Below, piece after piece: positions 1 to 12,471 of a stretch of 64,000 bases of DNA. Positions within the stretch are counted from its first letter, which is position 1. Every line of letters starts with the position of its first letter. The DNA is from Campanula takesimana. Taxonomy: Eukaryota; Streptophyta; Magnoliopsida; Asterales; Campanulaceae. The notes below the pieces were generated by a model. It had not been told where the DNA came from. It was given only the letters and a program-made list of their open reading frames with translations, and did no database searches. Location: the NCBI GenBank assembly GCA_026119855.1, contig JAOWBW010001596.1, positions 185,425-249,424 of the forward strand, given 5' to 3'. Made by a program: the position numbers and the translations under genes.

Positions 1-248
1 TATTTTAAAAATAACTTAAAAACCCTTTATTTAAAATCTTAAGAATTATTTTGATTTTCAGCCTTATTAAGTTTGGAAATTTCATTAAGCTCCTTAGAAG
101 AAATATCAAGTTCAAACTACCCAATTCGGTTAGTCACGTGGATGGCACATGCTTTTTAACTGAGTTTTAACGAATTCCGTCAAAAAGGCCTTAACTGGCG
201 AGTATTTTTCACATCAAGGTCTGATCTGGCGATAAAAAAAAGAAAATA
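1..248. other. Unassigned AT-rich sequence
   Basis: No reading frame, RNA gene or transposon end is recognisable here. It is AT-rich and ends at the TA duplication of the first MITE. It could be intron or upstream flank of the GPI8 locus, whose first exon is not in the window. Confidence 0.3.
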
Positions 249-395
249 CTCCCTCCGTCCCAAAATGATCTTCACATTTGACACTACAACCTAGGCTTAG
301 AAGTGCCCAAACAAAACATGACTAGTGAATCAAGTGTTCATATCTTTAAAAAGTTTGAATAGTCAAATGTGAAGATCATTTTGAGGCGGAGCGAG
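249..395. mobile_element. Mariner/Stowaway-type MITE
   Basis: A 147-bp fold-back element. The left end CTCCCTCCGTCCC and the next 20 bases (AAAATGATCTTCACATTTG) are mirrored at the right end, and TA duplications lie at 247-248 and 396-397. A degenerate relative lies at about 46877-46997 and shares the internal words AACAAAACATG and AAGTGTTC. It carries no coding capacity. Confidence 0.85.
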
Positions 396-1800
396 TATCA
401 GGGTTCGTTTGAAAGGGTGGTATATGACTTTAGGGTCTAAATTGTCATTAACCCATTGTTAAAAGTTACAAAATAAAATTTTAAAAAAGCCAAGGAATTT
501 GACTGAAGTAATTAACCCAGATCCAAAAGTGAGAGGTATAAATTTGAGGAAACTATCATAGCAGTAAATTAACACCCGAGCAAGTAGAGTACACCTCCGT
601 CCGCCTTCCCTCGCCCCTCCACGGTTGCCGCCTTCCCCCTCCGCCTCTCTTTCTCCGGCAACGATCTAACGAAGCTGTAGATAGAGAAGCACTAACCCAT
701 GATGAACCTTTAGATTCTCTCACACATACTCCGTTTGCTTTTCTGTTAACTGTAACATCTGTCTTAAATTTCACCTGATCACAAATTTTGATTCAAAATC
801 GATCCTGCCTTTAACCTGAACATTTAGCTGTTAACAGACGAGCGAACCGTGTTCAACGATAAGGGTATGAGATGAACTGAATACCTTTTTTTTTTTCTCT
901 CTCTCTTTGCGCTCATTTGATATAGATTTATCTGCATTGAGTTTGGATTGTGTAATTTCTGGGCTTTGATTTGGGTGTTGAATGCTGTCGTTTTGATGGG
1001 ATTATCCAAAATTTTCGCCTAGCATAATTCAGTACAAGCATGGAATTTTCACTTCAACAATTAGTGTCAAATGATTTTATAGTTTTTAAATTTGCTGTTT
1101 ATAGAAGTTAATGATAGATGATAGTGTAGATATGTGTAGCTTTGGTAGTATCTCAATAGCTGATGGGCCAACTATGATACTAACAATTATTCTTGATATA
1201 TGGTGAATGTAATTAAAGATATAGAAATAAGGGCTTGCTGGACCCCTAATTCTGTGGTTTTCTCGTTTCCAGATCTCTTATGCTTTTATTGAACACTACG
1301 ACAACCCTTCTTCCACAAATTATTGACCTCCATTGGCGACACTCACAAATTTTCAAGTCGACCTCCATCTTTCGTTAACTTTGAGCTGCCGACCTCAGCC
1401 TTTGCTGGCGACTCCCATGCTATCAACTCTTTCCACTTTTGAATGATCTATTTTGTTTATGTTATAGTTTGTCATCATTCACTTAAATGATAAAGCAATC
1501 ATCTTTCCATCTCTCGCTCTTGCTCGTCTTAGCCCTTAATCATTTAGGGTTACCATCTGTATCATCAACTTCCAACAACTTTTGAACTGAGCAATAACAA
1601 CATTTTCAATTCTAGACTTGGGCTTTGCATTCTTAGATATGATTCACATGCACACGACACACACATAAACTCAGAGAATCATAACTGGGAGATTGAGTTG
1701 GTGCTTATAATGATTGCTAATCCACAGTGTCCGTGTGATATTTTAGTGTTTGGAGTCTGGAAAACTGCTTTTTTGTATTCTTTTAAATGTGTTATTATCA
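396..1800. other. Unassigned region with a C-rich stretch
   Basis: Nothing protein-coding is supported. A CCTCC-rich stretch at about 590-660 resembles a plant 5' leader but no start codon context or exon follows. I searched for the missing 5' exon of GPI8 (encoding the segment that precedes the FNYRHMAN exon) here and did not find it. Confidence 0.3.
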
Positions 1801-1821
1801 CTATTCATCTATAAAAATTTT

Positions 1822-2049
1822 GCTCAAACCTACTTGAACTTTTGCTCAAACCTACTTGAACTTTGACTAACATTTTATGCTAAATAATTTATCTCTATAA
1901 AAATTTAAAAATAGTTATTGATAATGTTTCTATTACTAATTTAGTAACTTTTTAATTTTTTTTATGGAGATTAATAATTTAGCATAAAATGTTAGTCAAA
2001 GTTCAAATTGGTTTGACCAAAAGTGCCCATTGGTATGGGACGGAGGGAG
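1822..2049. mobile_element. 5'-truncated TA-type MITE
   Basis: The right end GGGACGGAGGGAG is followed by TA and a (TA)n run. An inner inverted repeat (TGACTAACATTTTATGCTAA with its complement at about 1980-1997) confirms a fold-back element. The matching left terminus is absent. In its place is a tandem duplication of about 22 bp (TGCTCAAACCTACTTGAAC twice, 1820-1862), so the left end is truncated or rearranged. Confidence 0.7.
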
Positions 2050-2066
2050 TATATATATATATACTC

Positions 2067-2453
2067 TTCTCGGGATCCGGAGTTTTTCGAGAAAAGGTCC
2101 CATCCTTCAATATCATGATTGGGTCGACCAGGCCAGATCATGAGTGAAATATCATGATCGGGTCGACTAGGCCAGATCATGAGTGAATAGAAAATCGAAA
2201 ATGTACATAGCTGTTCCAGCTGAAATACTTGGAATAATTCTACCACTTCTACTAGGAGTAGCCTTTTTAGTGCTAGCTGAACGTAAAGTAATGGCTTTTG
2301 TGCAACGTCGAAAGGGTCCTGATGTAGTAGGATCGTTTGGATTGTTACAACCTATAGCAGATGGTTTGAAATTGATTCTAAAAGAACCTATTTCACCAAG
2401 TAGTGCTAATTTCTCCCTTTTTAGAATGGCTCCAGTGGCTACATTTATGTTTA
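2067..2453 (+). pseudogene. nad1: Nuclear copy of mitochondrial nad1 exon 1 (NUMT), truncated
   Basis: Reading from 2201, about 84 codons match the start of plant mitochondrial NADH dehydrogenase subunit 1 (complex I membrane arm): it begins MYIAVPAEILG, then LAERKVMAFVQRRKGPD, then SPSSANFSLFRMAPV. The similarity stops abruptly at a MITE inserted at 2454, so only the first part of exon 1 is left. The stretch 2067-2200, with two copies of a unit containing AGGCCAGATCATGAGTGAA, is probably mitochondrial leader but I am less sure of that. In most angiosperm mitochondria the nad1 start is ACG edited to AUG, but here the DNA has ATG. Codon 72 is TCC (Ser), which looks like an unedited codon. The copy is not functional. 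Confidence 0.8.
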
Positions 2454-2738
2454 CTCCCTCCGTTTCACGTCACTTGAGACTTATTTCCTTTTTCGTCCGT
2501 TCCATGTGACTTGAGACTGCCTAAAATGGTAAAGAATCTTTACTATTCCTCCCACTCATTCTCTCTCTTACTTTACTTTTACAATCACAACACCAATCAA
2601 CTTACAATTCCTCCCACTCATTCTCTTTCCTATTTAATCTTTCATACTCACAAACACCTCCTCCCACTATTTCTCTCTTACTTTTCCTTAATTTGTGTGC
2701 CAAAATTTTTGGTCTCAAGTGACATGAAACGGAGGGAG
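2454..2738. mobile_element. TA-type MITE inserted in the nad1 NUMT
   Basis: A 285-bp element with ends CTCCCTCCGTTTCACGTCAC and GTGACATGAAACGGAGGGAG and TA duplications at 2452-2453 and 2739-2740. A close relative in the opposite orientation lies at 44263-44549. The mitochondrial similarity does not resume to its right. Confidence 0.85.
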
Positions 2739-2906
2739 TATATATATACATATGTATCAAGAAGATAATTAGATACTCAGTAATAATGAATCATTTGTTT
2801 GCCCTGATTGATAATCACTGCCATGTTACTCTCATTGTTGGTCATAGATGGATATATATATGAATAGGCACATGTACCTATATGGCAACAATGTAGCAAA
2901 CATGTA

Positions 2907-3220
2907 CTCCCTCCGTCCCAGTTTAAGGTTCTTACTTTCCTTTTTGGTGTGTCCCAGTTTAAGGTTCTTAGTTGCTTTATTCCTAAAATGGCAAAATATG
3001 AATAGTGCTTTGAAGAATCTTACCCTCAAAAAGTTTATTTAATTACAAAAAAACCATTACTTACATACCTTACTTTTCACCCATTTGCTATATGAATAGT
3101 GTTTGGACAATTATATCCTCACCTCCCTACTTTTGTTGACCCATTTTTCTTAGTTTTTCACTTGATTTCTTAATAAGCGTGCAAAGTCAAACTAAGAACC
3201 TTAAACCGGGACGGAGGGAG
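2907..3220. mobile_element. TA-type MITE (GTTTAAGGTTCTTA family)
   Basis: A 314-bp fold-back element with TIR CTCCCTCCGTCCCAGTTTAA, complement at 3200-3220, and TA at 2905-2906 and 3221-3222. The same family occurs at 23821-27203, where it is split by a large insertion; this intact copy served to find that split. Confidence 0.85.
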
Positions 3221-3482
3221 TATAACAGGACAATGATTTTACAGTGGGCTCTTTATTGTTCTCCTTGCCACCAAATTACTTCAATGTTAATAAGGTACTT
3301 GAATTCTGTTGCAATTCACAACGACCATTCAATAGGCCTGAGTTTCTTCACAATTGCTTACTTCACAGTCTAATTATTATTATCCATTTTCCGTATTTCA
3401 TTCAGCCTTTTCATTCTGCTAATTTGTTGTAGTGTCATCATCAAGAGCAGGACTGGAGATCCTCTTTAAGCTTACTAATCAC

Positions 3483-3695
3483 TCCTTCTCGGAATGATAG
3501 TCCCACTTTGACTTTTATCGTCAACTCAATTGAACTTGGCCATTATTTTAAGAAAATTCAATTATCCTTGTGCAATTCTGAAAATTGTCATCTTTAGAAT
3601 TGCATAGGATAAATAGATTTTTATTAAACAATGGTAAATTCAGTTGAGTTGACCATATAAATCAAAGTGGCGATATCTTTTTGGGATGGAGGGAG
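3483..3695. mobile_element. Degenerate TA-type MITE
   Basis: The right end TTGGGATGGAGGGAG is followed by TA (3696-3697). The left end CTCCTTCTCGGAATGATAG is its diverged complement. The inner arms CAACTCAATTGAACTTGGCC and CAGTTGAGTTGACC pair. The left TA appears mutated to CA. Confidence 0.65.
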
Positions 3696-3697
3696 TA

Positions 3698-4292
3698 TCA
3701 TATAAAGCACCTCAAAGCACCTGAAGTTTTGAACTCAACTGGTTCAGTCAGTGAACTAATATGATCAACCAAATATCGTCTGATAATACAAAGTAAGATA
3801 ACCTCAAAGGATCCTGATTGCCGCCTAAGAATTTTGCGCGGAGTGCTCTAACAGGATATATATAGAAATGAATGTGTTATATTACAACTCTTTTTTTCAT
3901 TTTCTCTGACACTCCATCTATGAAGAGAATGGGACGTGGTCCACTGTGTTTACTTTAAGAATGTTGATTAATGTTTCATTGTACATTCTTTCATTTGTGG
4001 TGTGATTGGACTTATCACACAATAAAAAGAAAGGAAGTTCTGATATGATTATTTGTATAAGAATCAACACAAAGAACCTCTCTTAATTTGAGACAGTCAT
4101 GGAACAAAAGGAACATATATCCCGAAACTCCTAAAGATCTGCAGTGTGAATCTCACTACGACCTATATAATTTGCATAATCTCGTATACCTGCCGATGAA
4201 ATTTAGTTTTTGAAAGTTATTTATATGCCTTGAATATTTCACGCACTAGATATTGTTAACATAATAGGCTATAATAATTATTTCTTTCTCAG
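3698..4292. other. Intron or flank of the GPI8 locus
   Basis: AT-rich sequence without coding signal up to a good splice acceptor (TTTCTTTCTCAG) at 4281-4292. I read it as the end of an intron whose upstream exon is missing or outside the window. Confidence 0.5.
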
Positions 4293-4920
4293 GTTTAATT
4301 ACCGTCACATGGCCAACACGTTATCCTTGTACAGGTATGTCAGTATGCACTAGAATCTATATTTCATGTGTAATGTGTAATTTGGACTTCTATTTTTATG
4401 CTTCCTACTTTCTTTCCTTTAAATTCTACAATAATTGTTTACGACTCATTCAGGACTGTAAAACGGCTAGGTATACCTGATGAGAGGATAATACTTATGT
4501 TAGCAGATGATATGGCTTGCAATGCTCGAAACAATTACCCTGCTCAAGTCTTCAACAATGAGAACCATAGGCTTAACTTGTATGGTGATAATGTTGAGGT
4601 GAAGTTACATTCTGTACTTGGAACCTTTGAGTCTCTCTTTGAGCAATGGATACTGTTAGTCTTGTGTTTTCCAACTAATACCTAATAAAGTTTGATATCA
4701 ATCGAGCTATAAATTGGGTTAGTAACAGAAGTTACACAGAATGTGTCTAGGTCAACAGTTATTCTCACCTATATAAGATCATCAGCTTGTGTCTCCTCTA
4801 CTTAATTTTTTTTGTTACCGAAAGGGCTCCTGGATTTTTTACTTTATTTTTTTGCTAACATTTACGGCAGTGTTTAGTGCACTCCCAACTAGAAGTTCAG
4901 AAGGCTAATCAAAATTTTAA

Positions 4921-6347
4921 GGAAAAAATGCACCAAAAGTACCTGAACTATAGGGGTTTGGATTTAGTAACTTATCTCTTTTTTGACCCATGAAAAATAC
5001 ATTAACTTTTTTTTGTGCAGCGGAAGTACCTATTGCTAACGCCGTCCACTTTTTGCCGTTAAGTTATCATGTGCCACGCACATCACGTATTTTTTGAGGG
5101 TAAAAATGTCAAAACATAACAAGGATAGTGTGAGAACATTTTACAAAGACAAAGGTGTTTAAATAAATTTCTTACTTTCAAATAACCCCCTCCCCTTCCT
5201 CTTCCCCTTCCCAGTTCTAACAATGAATCCCAACCCCTGCTACCTCTCCCCCTTTCATCCCCACCCCCATCCGAACCCCCACCCCCATCTACTTTCTTGA
5301 AGAACACCATCTCCCTCCCACTCTCACGCTCACTCTCTAACAACAACAACAACAAAGGCAAAAAAGAAAACATTAATGAATGAACATCAGCAATCCATTC
5401 TTCTACAATCATCTTCTCGATTCCCGCCACTTCAAGGTCCAATCTCCATCTTTTCAAAACCCTTCACCCCTCATTCAAATTTCAACTAATTTCTTCTTTT
5501 CCCAATTTTAATTTGAATTCCAGGAATCAAGATTTTTTTATTTTTTTCCGGAGAAGATGGTGGAATAGGGGAGTACGGCCGGAGAACAGTGGTTGTGTGG
5601 AGAGGGACGGCCGGCGACTGGGGTGAAGGGAGGCTGGTTTTCTGCAGAGACCGACAGTAATGTCGAGGGAGAGGGCCGGCGGGTGTCGGCGATTGAGGGT
5701 GCCGTCGGCGTTGAAAGAGAGAGTCGGCCAGAATTTGGAGCAGTAGGGACCGGATCTGGTGCGGAGGTGTTGATGATGCGGCGCTAATGGAGCTTAGGAG
5801 CTGGAGACGACGAATTGAGGAGTGTGGCTGGATGGTGGACGGTGCCGGAATTGCAGAGGGAGGTCGGTGGAAGGTTGAAGGTTTGATGGCGATTGAACGG
5901 AGAAGAGAGGGATATGGGTCCGCAATGGAAGGGATTGGCCGGAAAAGAACGGTCTAATGATGTAGATGATGAAGTGCTAGGGATTTGGTAATTTCCCTTT
6001 CCTTTGCTGATTTTGACCTGGGTTTGAAGGTAAGGGGTAAGGGGTAAGGGGTAAGGGGGAAGGGGAAGGGGAAGGGGGTTAATTGAAACTAGAAAAATTA
6101 CTTTTAACCCCTTTATTTTGTAAAATGTTCTCACACTATCCTTGTTATGTTTTGACATTTTTACCCTCAAAAAATACGTCATGTGCGTGGCACATGATAA
6201 CTTAACGGCAAAAAGTGGACGGCGTTAGCAATAGGTACTTCCGCTGCACACAAAAAAAGTTAAGGTATTTTTCATGGGTCAAAAAAGAGATAAGTTACTA
6301 AATCCAAACAACCCCTATAGTTCAGGTACTTTTGGTGCATTTTTTCC
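4921..6347. mobile_element. Non-autonomous Mutator-like element (long TIRs)
   Basis: A 1427-bp element in GPI8 intron 2. Terminal inverted repeats of about 230 bp (4921-5147 and 6121-6347) start GGAAAAAATGCACCAAAAGT, and a perfect 9-bp target duplication AAATTTTAA flanks it (4912-4920, 6348-6356). The 9-bp duplication and long TIRs are typical of Mutator-like elements. The interior (about 5160-6110) is GC-richer, with a purine-rich block at 5540-5960 and a GGTAAGG-type microsatellite at 6028-6060. The interior could be captured host DNA (Pack-MULE-like), but I recognise no gene. No transposase. Confidence 0.9.
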
Positions 6348-7257
6348 AAATTTTAAATACAACCATTTCAGAAGCATAAACTTTTTATTATGCATATTCT
6401 GTGTTATATACCATTGTCATTTTTTTCTTGTTTTGATTGGCATGGTAAGAGTATTATTTTGTTGTTTGCGTTAAATACTAACTTAAGCATGCGGGAATTT
6501 CAGGTAGATTATCGAGGTTATGAAGTGACAGTCGAGAACTTCTTGCGAGTTCTTACGGGGCGCCATGAAACTGCTGTTCCAAGGTCAAAACGACTTCTAA
6601 GTGATGAAGGAAGTCACATACTACTTTACATGACTGGGCATGGAGGGGACGAGTTTCTAAAGTTTCAGGACTCAGAGGAGCTGCAAAGTCATGATTTAGC
6701 TGATGCCGTAAAACAAATGAAAGAAAAGCGTAGGTGAGACTGTCTTTTAAATTTTGCTGCTTCCGCACCCTTAGAATTTCATTTCATGTTGTCATTGTGT
6801 ACCAGAACTACATATAGTTCACGTCCCCCTGCTACTACTATAGAAAAATATTGTTTTTACTGTCACGAATGCTGGAGAGTGGAGATGGTAATCAAGTTAT
6901 GTGAAATACTTTTATGTGAATTGCAATTCCTAAGTGTCAAATCTTTTTTCAAGAAATCTAAGCAAGGGATTCCATATTATAAATTAAATCATAATTAAAC
7001 CTAGTCAAACATGAATCCACTCATTTTTTTATTATATCAGATTCAAGGAGCTGTTGATAATGGTAGATACTTGCCAAGCTGCCACACTCTTCTCTCAGGT
7101 TAGTGGCTCCTACTGGTATCTGCATTTTGTTTGGTCAGTTTCGGTTTGGGGACTTGGGAAATAAGCAATGGCATTCTTTATTCGAACTTGTTAGAAGTGC
7201 TATAGGATTTGTTTAATAATCAACATCATGAAATTGTTTGAACATTTTATTCAGATC

Positions 7258-7635
7258 CATAGTTACCGGGAACTCACAACCCCCCTCGTCCCACGTCCCG
7301 GGTTCACAAGGGAACTCGACCCAAATTACTCAAACAATCGTACCGGAAAATAAACGGTCATCAACGTAGAATCTTGTCTGCACTTACAATCTTTTATGGT
7401 TATCCTCCTTTACATTATACTCTTTTATCTCCCTAAAAGTTTATATATATAAATATATGTAAGTGTGTGTGTATATATATGTTATTATATTCAACTTAGT
7501 GATGTGTTTTCAATATAGAGTGTACCACGTTCCCAATTGATCCTACCCCTAGCGTACCCAAAATTTACTAAGTCACGTTCCTCGTTCCCGTACCCGTCCC
7601 GCGTCCCGAAACGTCCCACGTTCCTGGTAACTATG
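7258..7635. mobile_element. hAT-type MITE in GPI8 intron 4
   Basis: A 378-bp element with ends CATAGTTACCGGGAACTC and GTTCCTGGTAACTATG. A perfect 8-bp duplication TTCAGATC lies at 7250-7257 and 7636-7643. The subterminal regions repeat CGTCCCACGTCCCG-like words. The 8-bp duplication fits the hAT superfamily. Confidence 0.85.
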
Positions 7636-7792
7636 TTCAGATCAATAAATTACTCCATCCCAAAACGGATTTCCATTTCTGGTGAAGTTACTAAATTCAT
7701 ATCTGCCAATTATCATGTCCTATTTTCACTTGCAGTGACATAGTATGATCACTAAATGTATATATGAAGTTGAACGACCTCAAATTAGTTAG

Positions 7793-8039
7793 TGTTGAAA
7801 ATATAATATTAGTCCCAGATTTCTTGGCTGTAACTTAAGCAATTAGGATTATATTAGGAAGGTAGATTTCTTTATATTAGGAAGGTAGATTTCTTTGATT
7901 ATAAGAGATATGGATTGGAGTCAATCAAGTGATTGCCATTCCATATTACCTAGAATGTTTTCCTTATAAATTATGTACTTTTGTTGATAATGAAATACAC
8001 AGAAAAATGGAGCTTTTCCTAAAACTTCTAAATCTTTCA
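7793..8039 (+). repeat. Copia 5' LTR
   Basis: 247 bp, beginning TGTTGAAAATATAATATTAG and ending TCTTTCA, followed directly by the primer-binding site. It contains an internal duplication of TATATTAGGAAGGTAGATTT. Confidence 0.93.
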
Positions 8040-8107
8040 TGGTACCAGAGCTGTCTTAAGCTTTTGTACAGGGAAGTTGTACCCTTCTTGATACACGCAT
8101 AATCACC

Positions 8108-10117
8108 ATGAGTCAAAATGGGGATTCCTCTCACCACTCTTTCCAGCTCACGTCTCACAAACTGAACGGGAAGAATTATCTAGAATGGGCACAATCCACG
8201 AAGTTGGCGATTGATGGCAAGTTCAAGCTTGGGTATTTGACTGGAGAAGTTAAAAAACCCGAAGCAGGAGACTCTGAGGAGAAGAAATGGAGTTCAGAAA
8301 ATTCAATGGTCACTTCTTGGTTGATCAATTCAATGGAACCAACCGTAGGTAAGCCATATCTCTTCCTTCCTACTGCAAAAGATGTTTGGGAAGCCATTAG
8401 GGAAACATATTCTGATGCTCAAGATTTCTGACAAATATTTGAATTAAAAACTATGTTATGGAAGTCTAGACAAGGAGTGCGTGAGGTCACCATTTATTAT
8501 AATGAAATGGTTTCCCTTTGGCAAGAGTTAGAGCAATACTACAATGATGAGTGGGATTGTTCAAAAGATAGTATAAAGATCAAGAAAAAAGAGGAGAGTG
8601 ATAGGGTTTACCTCTTTCTAGCTGGACTTAATAAAGAGTTTGATGAGGTTAGGTCTCGAGTTCTTGGTAGAAAACCCCTACCCTCTCTCCGCGAAGCTTT
8701 TTCTGAAATAAGAAGGGAGGAAACTAGGAGGAAGGCTATGTTGCAAACTGATCTGAAACCTATTGTCGATGTTGAAAATTCTGCTCTTGTTTCAAAGGGA
8801 AATGAATCTGATAGTGACAGGAAGAGGAAACCTTGGTGTGACCACTGTAAAAGGCATTGGCATACAAGAGAGACGTGCTGGAAAATTCATGGAAAACCTC
8901 CAAATTGGAAGAAAAAAAATAGTTCTGATACTCGTGCCTTCCAAGCTTTCGCTGAAGAACAAGGGCAACAAACTATTCCAGAATCTACTCCTTTCACAAA
9001 GGAACAAATAGAGCATTTGTCCAAACTTTTGAACTCGCAGATCCGTTTTCCTTCAGAAAATAATTCTTCCTGCTCTTTAGCTCAGAAAGGTAACTTTCTT
9101 TCTGCTCTTTTAAGTGTGAATCATAGTCAAACTAGCTCTTGGATCATCGATTCTGGAGCAACTGATCATATGACAGGTTGCTCTCAATTTTTCTCTACCT
9201 ATACTCCTTCTGCAGGAAATCAGAAAATTAAAGTTGCTGATGGTTCTCTTTCAGCAATTGCTGGAAAAGGAACCATTAAGATTTCCTCATCTCTTACTCT
9301 GCATGATGTCCTTCATGTTCCTAAGCTTTCTTGTAATCTTTTGTCGATTAGTAAGTTAACTAAGGATCTCAATTGCCGTGCTGTTTTTTTCCCTTCTTAT
9401 TGTGAGTTTCAGGACTTGGTCTCGGGGAGGATGATTGGCAGTGCTAGAGAAAGAGGCGGTCTCTATTTCCTTGAAGATGGATCCCCCTCGAAAAAACAAG
9501 TTCAAACTACATGTTTTAAATCTATTTCTGTTTTGGATGATGTTATGCTTTGGCATTATAGATTAGGACATCCAAGTTTTTATTATTTAAAACACTTGTT
9601 TCCTGGTTTATTTAAAAATAAAAATCCAACTTCTTTCCAGTGTGAGATATGTGAATTAGCTAAGCATCATCGTTCATCTTTTCCTTCTAAGTTATACCAA
9701 GCATCTAAACCATTTATGCTCATTCATAGTGATGTCTGGGGACCATCTAGAACTTCCACATTGTTTGGGAAGAAATGGTTTGTCACTTTTATTGATGATC
9801 ATACACGGGTGAGTTGGGTGTACTTGTTAAGGGATAAATCTGAAGTAACAAAATTTTTTAAGGTATTTTATGACATGATTGAAACACAATTTAAGGAAAA
9901 AATTAAAATGTTTAGAAGTGATAATGGCAGAGAATACTTTAATCAGGTCTTAGGGGAATTCTTTTTAGAAAAAGGTATAATACATCAAAGTTCGTGTATT
10001 GACACACCTCAACAAAATGGCATAGCTGAACGAAAAAATAAGCATCTTTTGGAAGTTACTAGGGCATTGTTGTTCACTAATAATGTTCCCAAGTATCTTT
10101 GGGAGATGCTCTTTTAA
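8108..10117 (+). pseudogene. Copia gag, protease and integrase reading frame
   Basis: Translation starts at 8108 (MSQNGDSSHHSFQLTSHKLN). The gag frame is interrupted by one in-frame TGA at 8429-8431 and continues in the same frame through 8453 (LWKSRQGVREV). Visible in order: the gag core, a CCHC zinc knuckle (CDHCKRHWHTRETC, about 8838), an aspartic protease (WIIDSGATDHM, about 9142), the integrase zinc-binding region (HYRLGHP then CEICELAKHHRS) and the integrase core with its acidic residues (IHSDVWGP, DNGREYF, IAERKNKHLLE). The frame stops at 10117 because of a 1-nt shift; a second shift lies near 10235. These breaks remove the polyprotein as one product. Confidence 0.88.
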
Positions 10118-10276
10118 CTGCTACATACCTTATAAATCGTATGCCATCAAAGATTCTAAAATTCAAAACCCCTTTAAAAGAAAGTTTTCTGAATTATAGG
10201 TTTGCTTCAGATTTACCTTTGAAAGTGTTTTGGGTGTACCTCTTTTGTTCATATTCATGACCAAAATCGTGGCAAG

Positions 10277-12459
10277 TTGGATCCTCGTGCTAGAAAATGT
10301 GTTTTTGTAGGCTATTCTCCTACTAAAAAGGGGTACAAATGTTATGATCCGTGTTCCAAAAAATTGTTTGTTACAATGGATGTCACTTTTTTTGAGTCTA
10401 CACCTTTTTTGAAAATCATCTTCAGGGGGGGGGGGACAAAATATGAAGATTCAGAATTTCTCTATGACAATCTTGTTGACACCTTCACAAATGATAGCCC
10501 AATTTTTTTTATAAATACAGATTCAAGTGATTTATCTACTGAAAATCTGAATTCCAAGTCTATAGAACCATCTTATGATATTGTTGAAAACATAAATAGA
10601 GAAATAGCAGGTACAAAAGAACTTCTTGTTTATTCGAGGAGGAACCAAAGTCAAAGAAATGGGGCTGAAACTTCTCAACACTGCCAAGAGCCTTTACCTC
10701 AGACTATTCAGAACTCAACTGAATTTCAAGGCAATTCTCAGGTAGAACATGCTCCTGTGAGTTTACCTAATGTTGTTGAGCCTATCACATCTGACATTGA
10801 CCTTCCAATTGCTAAACGTAAAGCTACCAGAAACTGTGTCAAGTATCCTATGTCTACCTTCATTTCTTATAAAAATTTGTCATCTGCTTTCTCTTCATTT
10901 GTCTCTCATTTGTCTACTGTCGAAATTCCAAAGAATGTACAAGATGCCTTACTTGTTCCTGAATGGAAGGAGGCTATTCTCGAGGAAATGAAAGCTCTAA
11001 AAAAAATGGAACTTGGGAAGTAATGAAGTTGCCAAAGGAAAAGAAGACAGTTGGTTGCAAATGGGTGTTTACCACAAAGTACAAATCAGATGGATCCCTT
11101 GAGAGATACAAGGCACGCCTGGTAGCAAGAGGATTCACTCAAACATATGGTATAGACTACCTTGAAACTTTTGCACCCGTGGCGAAATTGAACACAGTGA
11201 GAGTTTTACTAACAATTGCAGCTAACCTAGACTGGCCACTTCAACAGCTAGATGTAAAAAATGCATTCCTCAATGGGGACTTAGATGAAGAAGTCTATAT
11301 GGATCCACCGCCAGGTTTTGAAAGTAAATATGGATCAAATGTGTGTAAGTTGAAAAAGTCCCTATATGGGTTGAAGCAGTCGCCAAGAGCTTGGTTCGAA
11401 AGGTTCACTAAATTTGTTAAGAAACAAGGATACACCCAAGGGCAATCAGATCACACCTTGTTCACGAGGCATTCGATTGAAGGGAAGATTGCTGTTCTAA
11501 TAGTGTACGTAGACGACATTATTCTCACCGGGGATGACATAGCTGAAATGGAGCGGTTAAAGTTGTGTCTAGCTTCTGAGTTTGAAATCAAAGACTTGGG
11601 ATCATTGAAATACTTTCTTGGTATGGAGATAGCTCGATCAAAGAAAGGTATTGCAGTGACACAAAGAAAATATGTGATCGATCTACTCAAAGAAACTGGT
11701 ATGAGTGGCTGCAGACCTGCTGAAACCCCGATTGATCCAAATCAGAAACTTGGAAGCAACAAAGGGCGCATGGTTGACATATCCCGTTACCAGAAATTGG
11801 TTGGTAAGTTGATTTATTTGTCACACACGCGACCAGATATTGCATTCGCTGTAAGTTTGGTAAGTCAGTTCATGCATTCTCCTCACGAAGAACATCTTGA
11901 AGCAGTCAATCGAATCCTTCGATACTTAAAGTCCTCTCCAGGTAAAGGGCTGTTTTTTGGAAAGAGTGACAGACGAACAATTGAAGCCTACACAGATGCA
12001 GACTGGGCAGGATCGATTACGGACAGGAAGTCAACATCAGGCTATTGTACGTTTGTGTGGGGGAACCTAGTAACTTGGAGAAGTAAAAAACAAGATGTGG
12101 TGGCTCGTAGTAGCGCTGAAGCAGAATTTAGATCGATGGCTCATGGGATTTGTGAGATGATGTGGCTTAAGCGAGTTTTGGAAGAACTACGAAGACCTGT
12201 GACCTTGCCCGTGAAGCTTTATTGCGACAACAAGGCAGCCATTAGCATCGCCCACAATCCAGTTCAACATGATAGAACGAAGCATGTAGAGATTGATAGG
12301 CATTTCATAAAGGAGAAAATTGAAGCTGGAATCATTTGTCTGCCGTTTGTCCCAACATCTCAACAAGTGGCAGATATTCTTACAAAGGGATTATTCAAAC
12401 CAAACTTTGAATTTCTCATTACCAAGTTGGGCATGATAGATATCTTCGCACCAACTTGA
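10277..12459 (+). pseudogene. Copia reverse transcriptase and RNase H reading frames
   Basis: Two overlapping frames. 10277-11023 covers the end of integrase (RARKCVFVGYSPTKKGYKCY) and a linker. 10963-12459 covers reverse transcriptase (WVFTTKYKSDGS, KARLVARGFTQ, LDVKNAFLNGDL, YVDDIILTGDD) and RNase H (YTDADWAGS, RKSTSGYC, SSAEAEFRSM), ending IFAPT. The frame change is beside a run of A residues at about 11001-11008. The YVDD active site is intact. The RT resembles plant RE1-type copia polyproteins. The G run inside the linker (10427-10434) and the A run are also places where a sequencing error would create false frameshifts. Confidence 0.9.
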
Positions 12460-12471
12460 GGGGGGGGGGGG

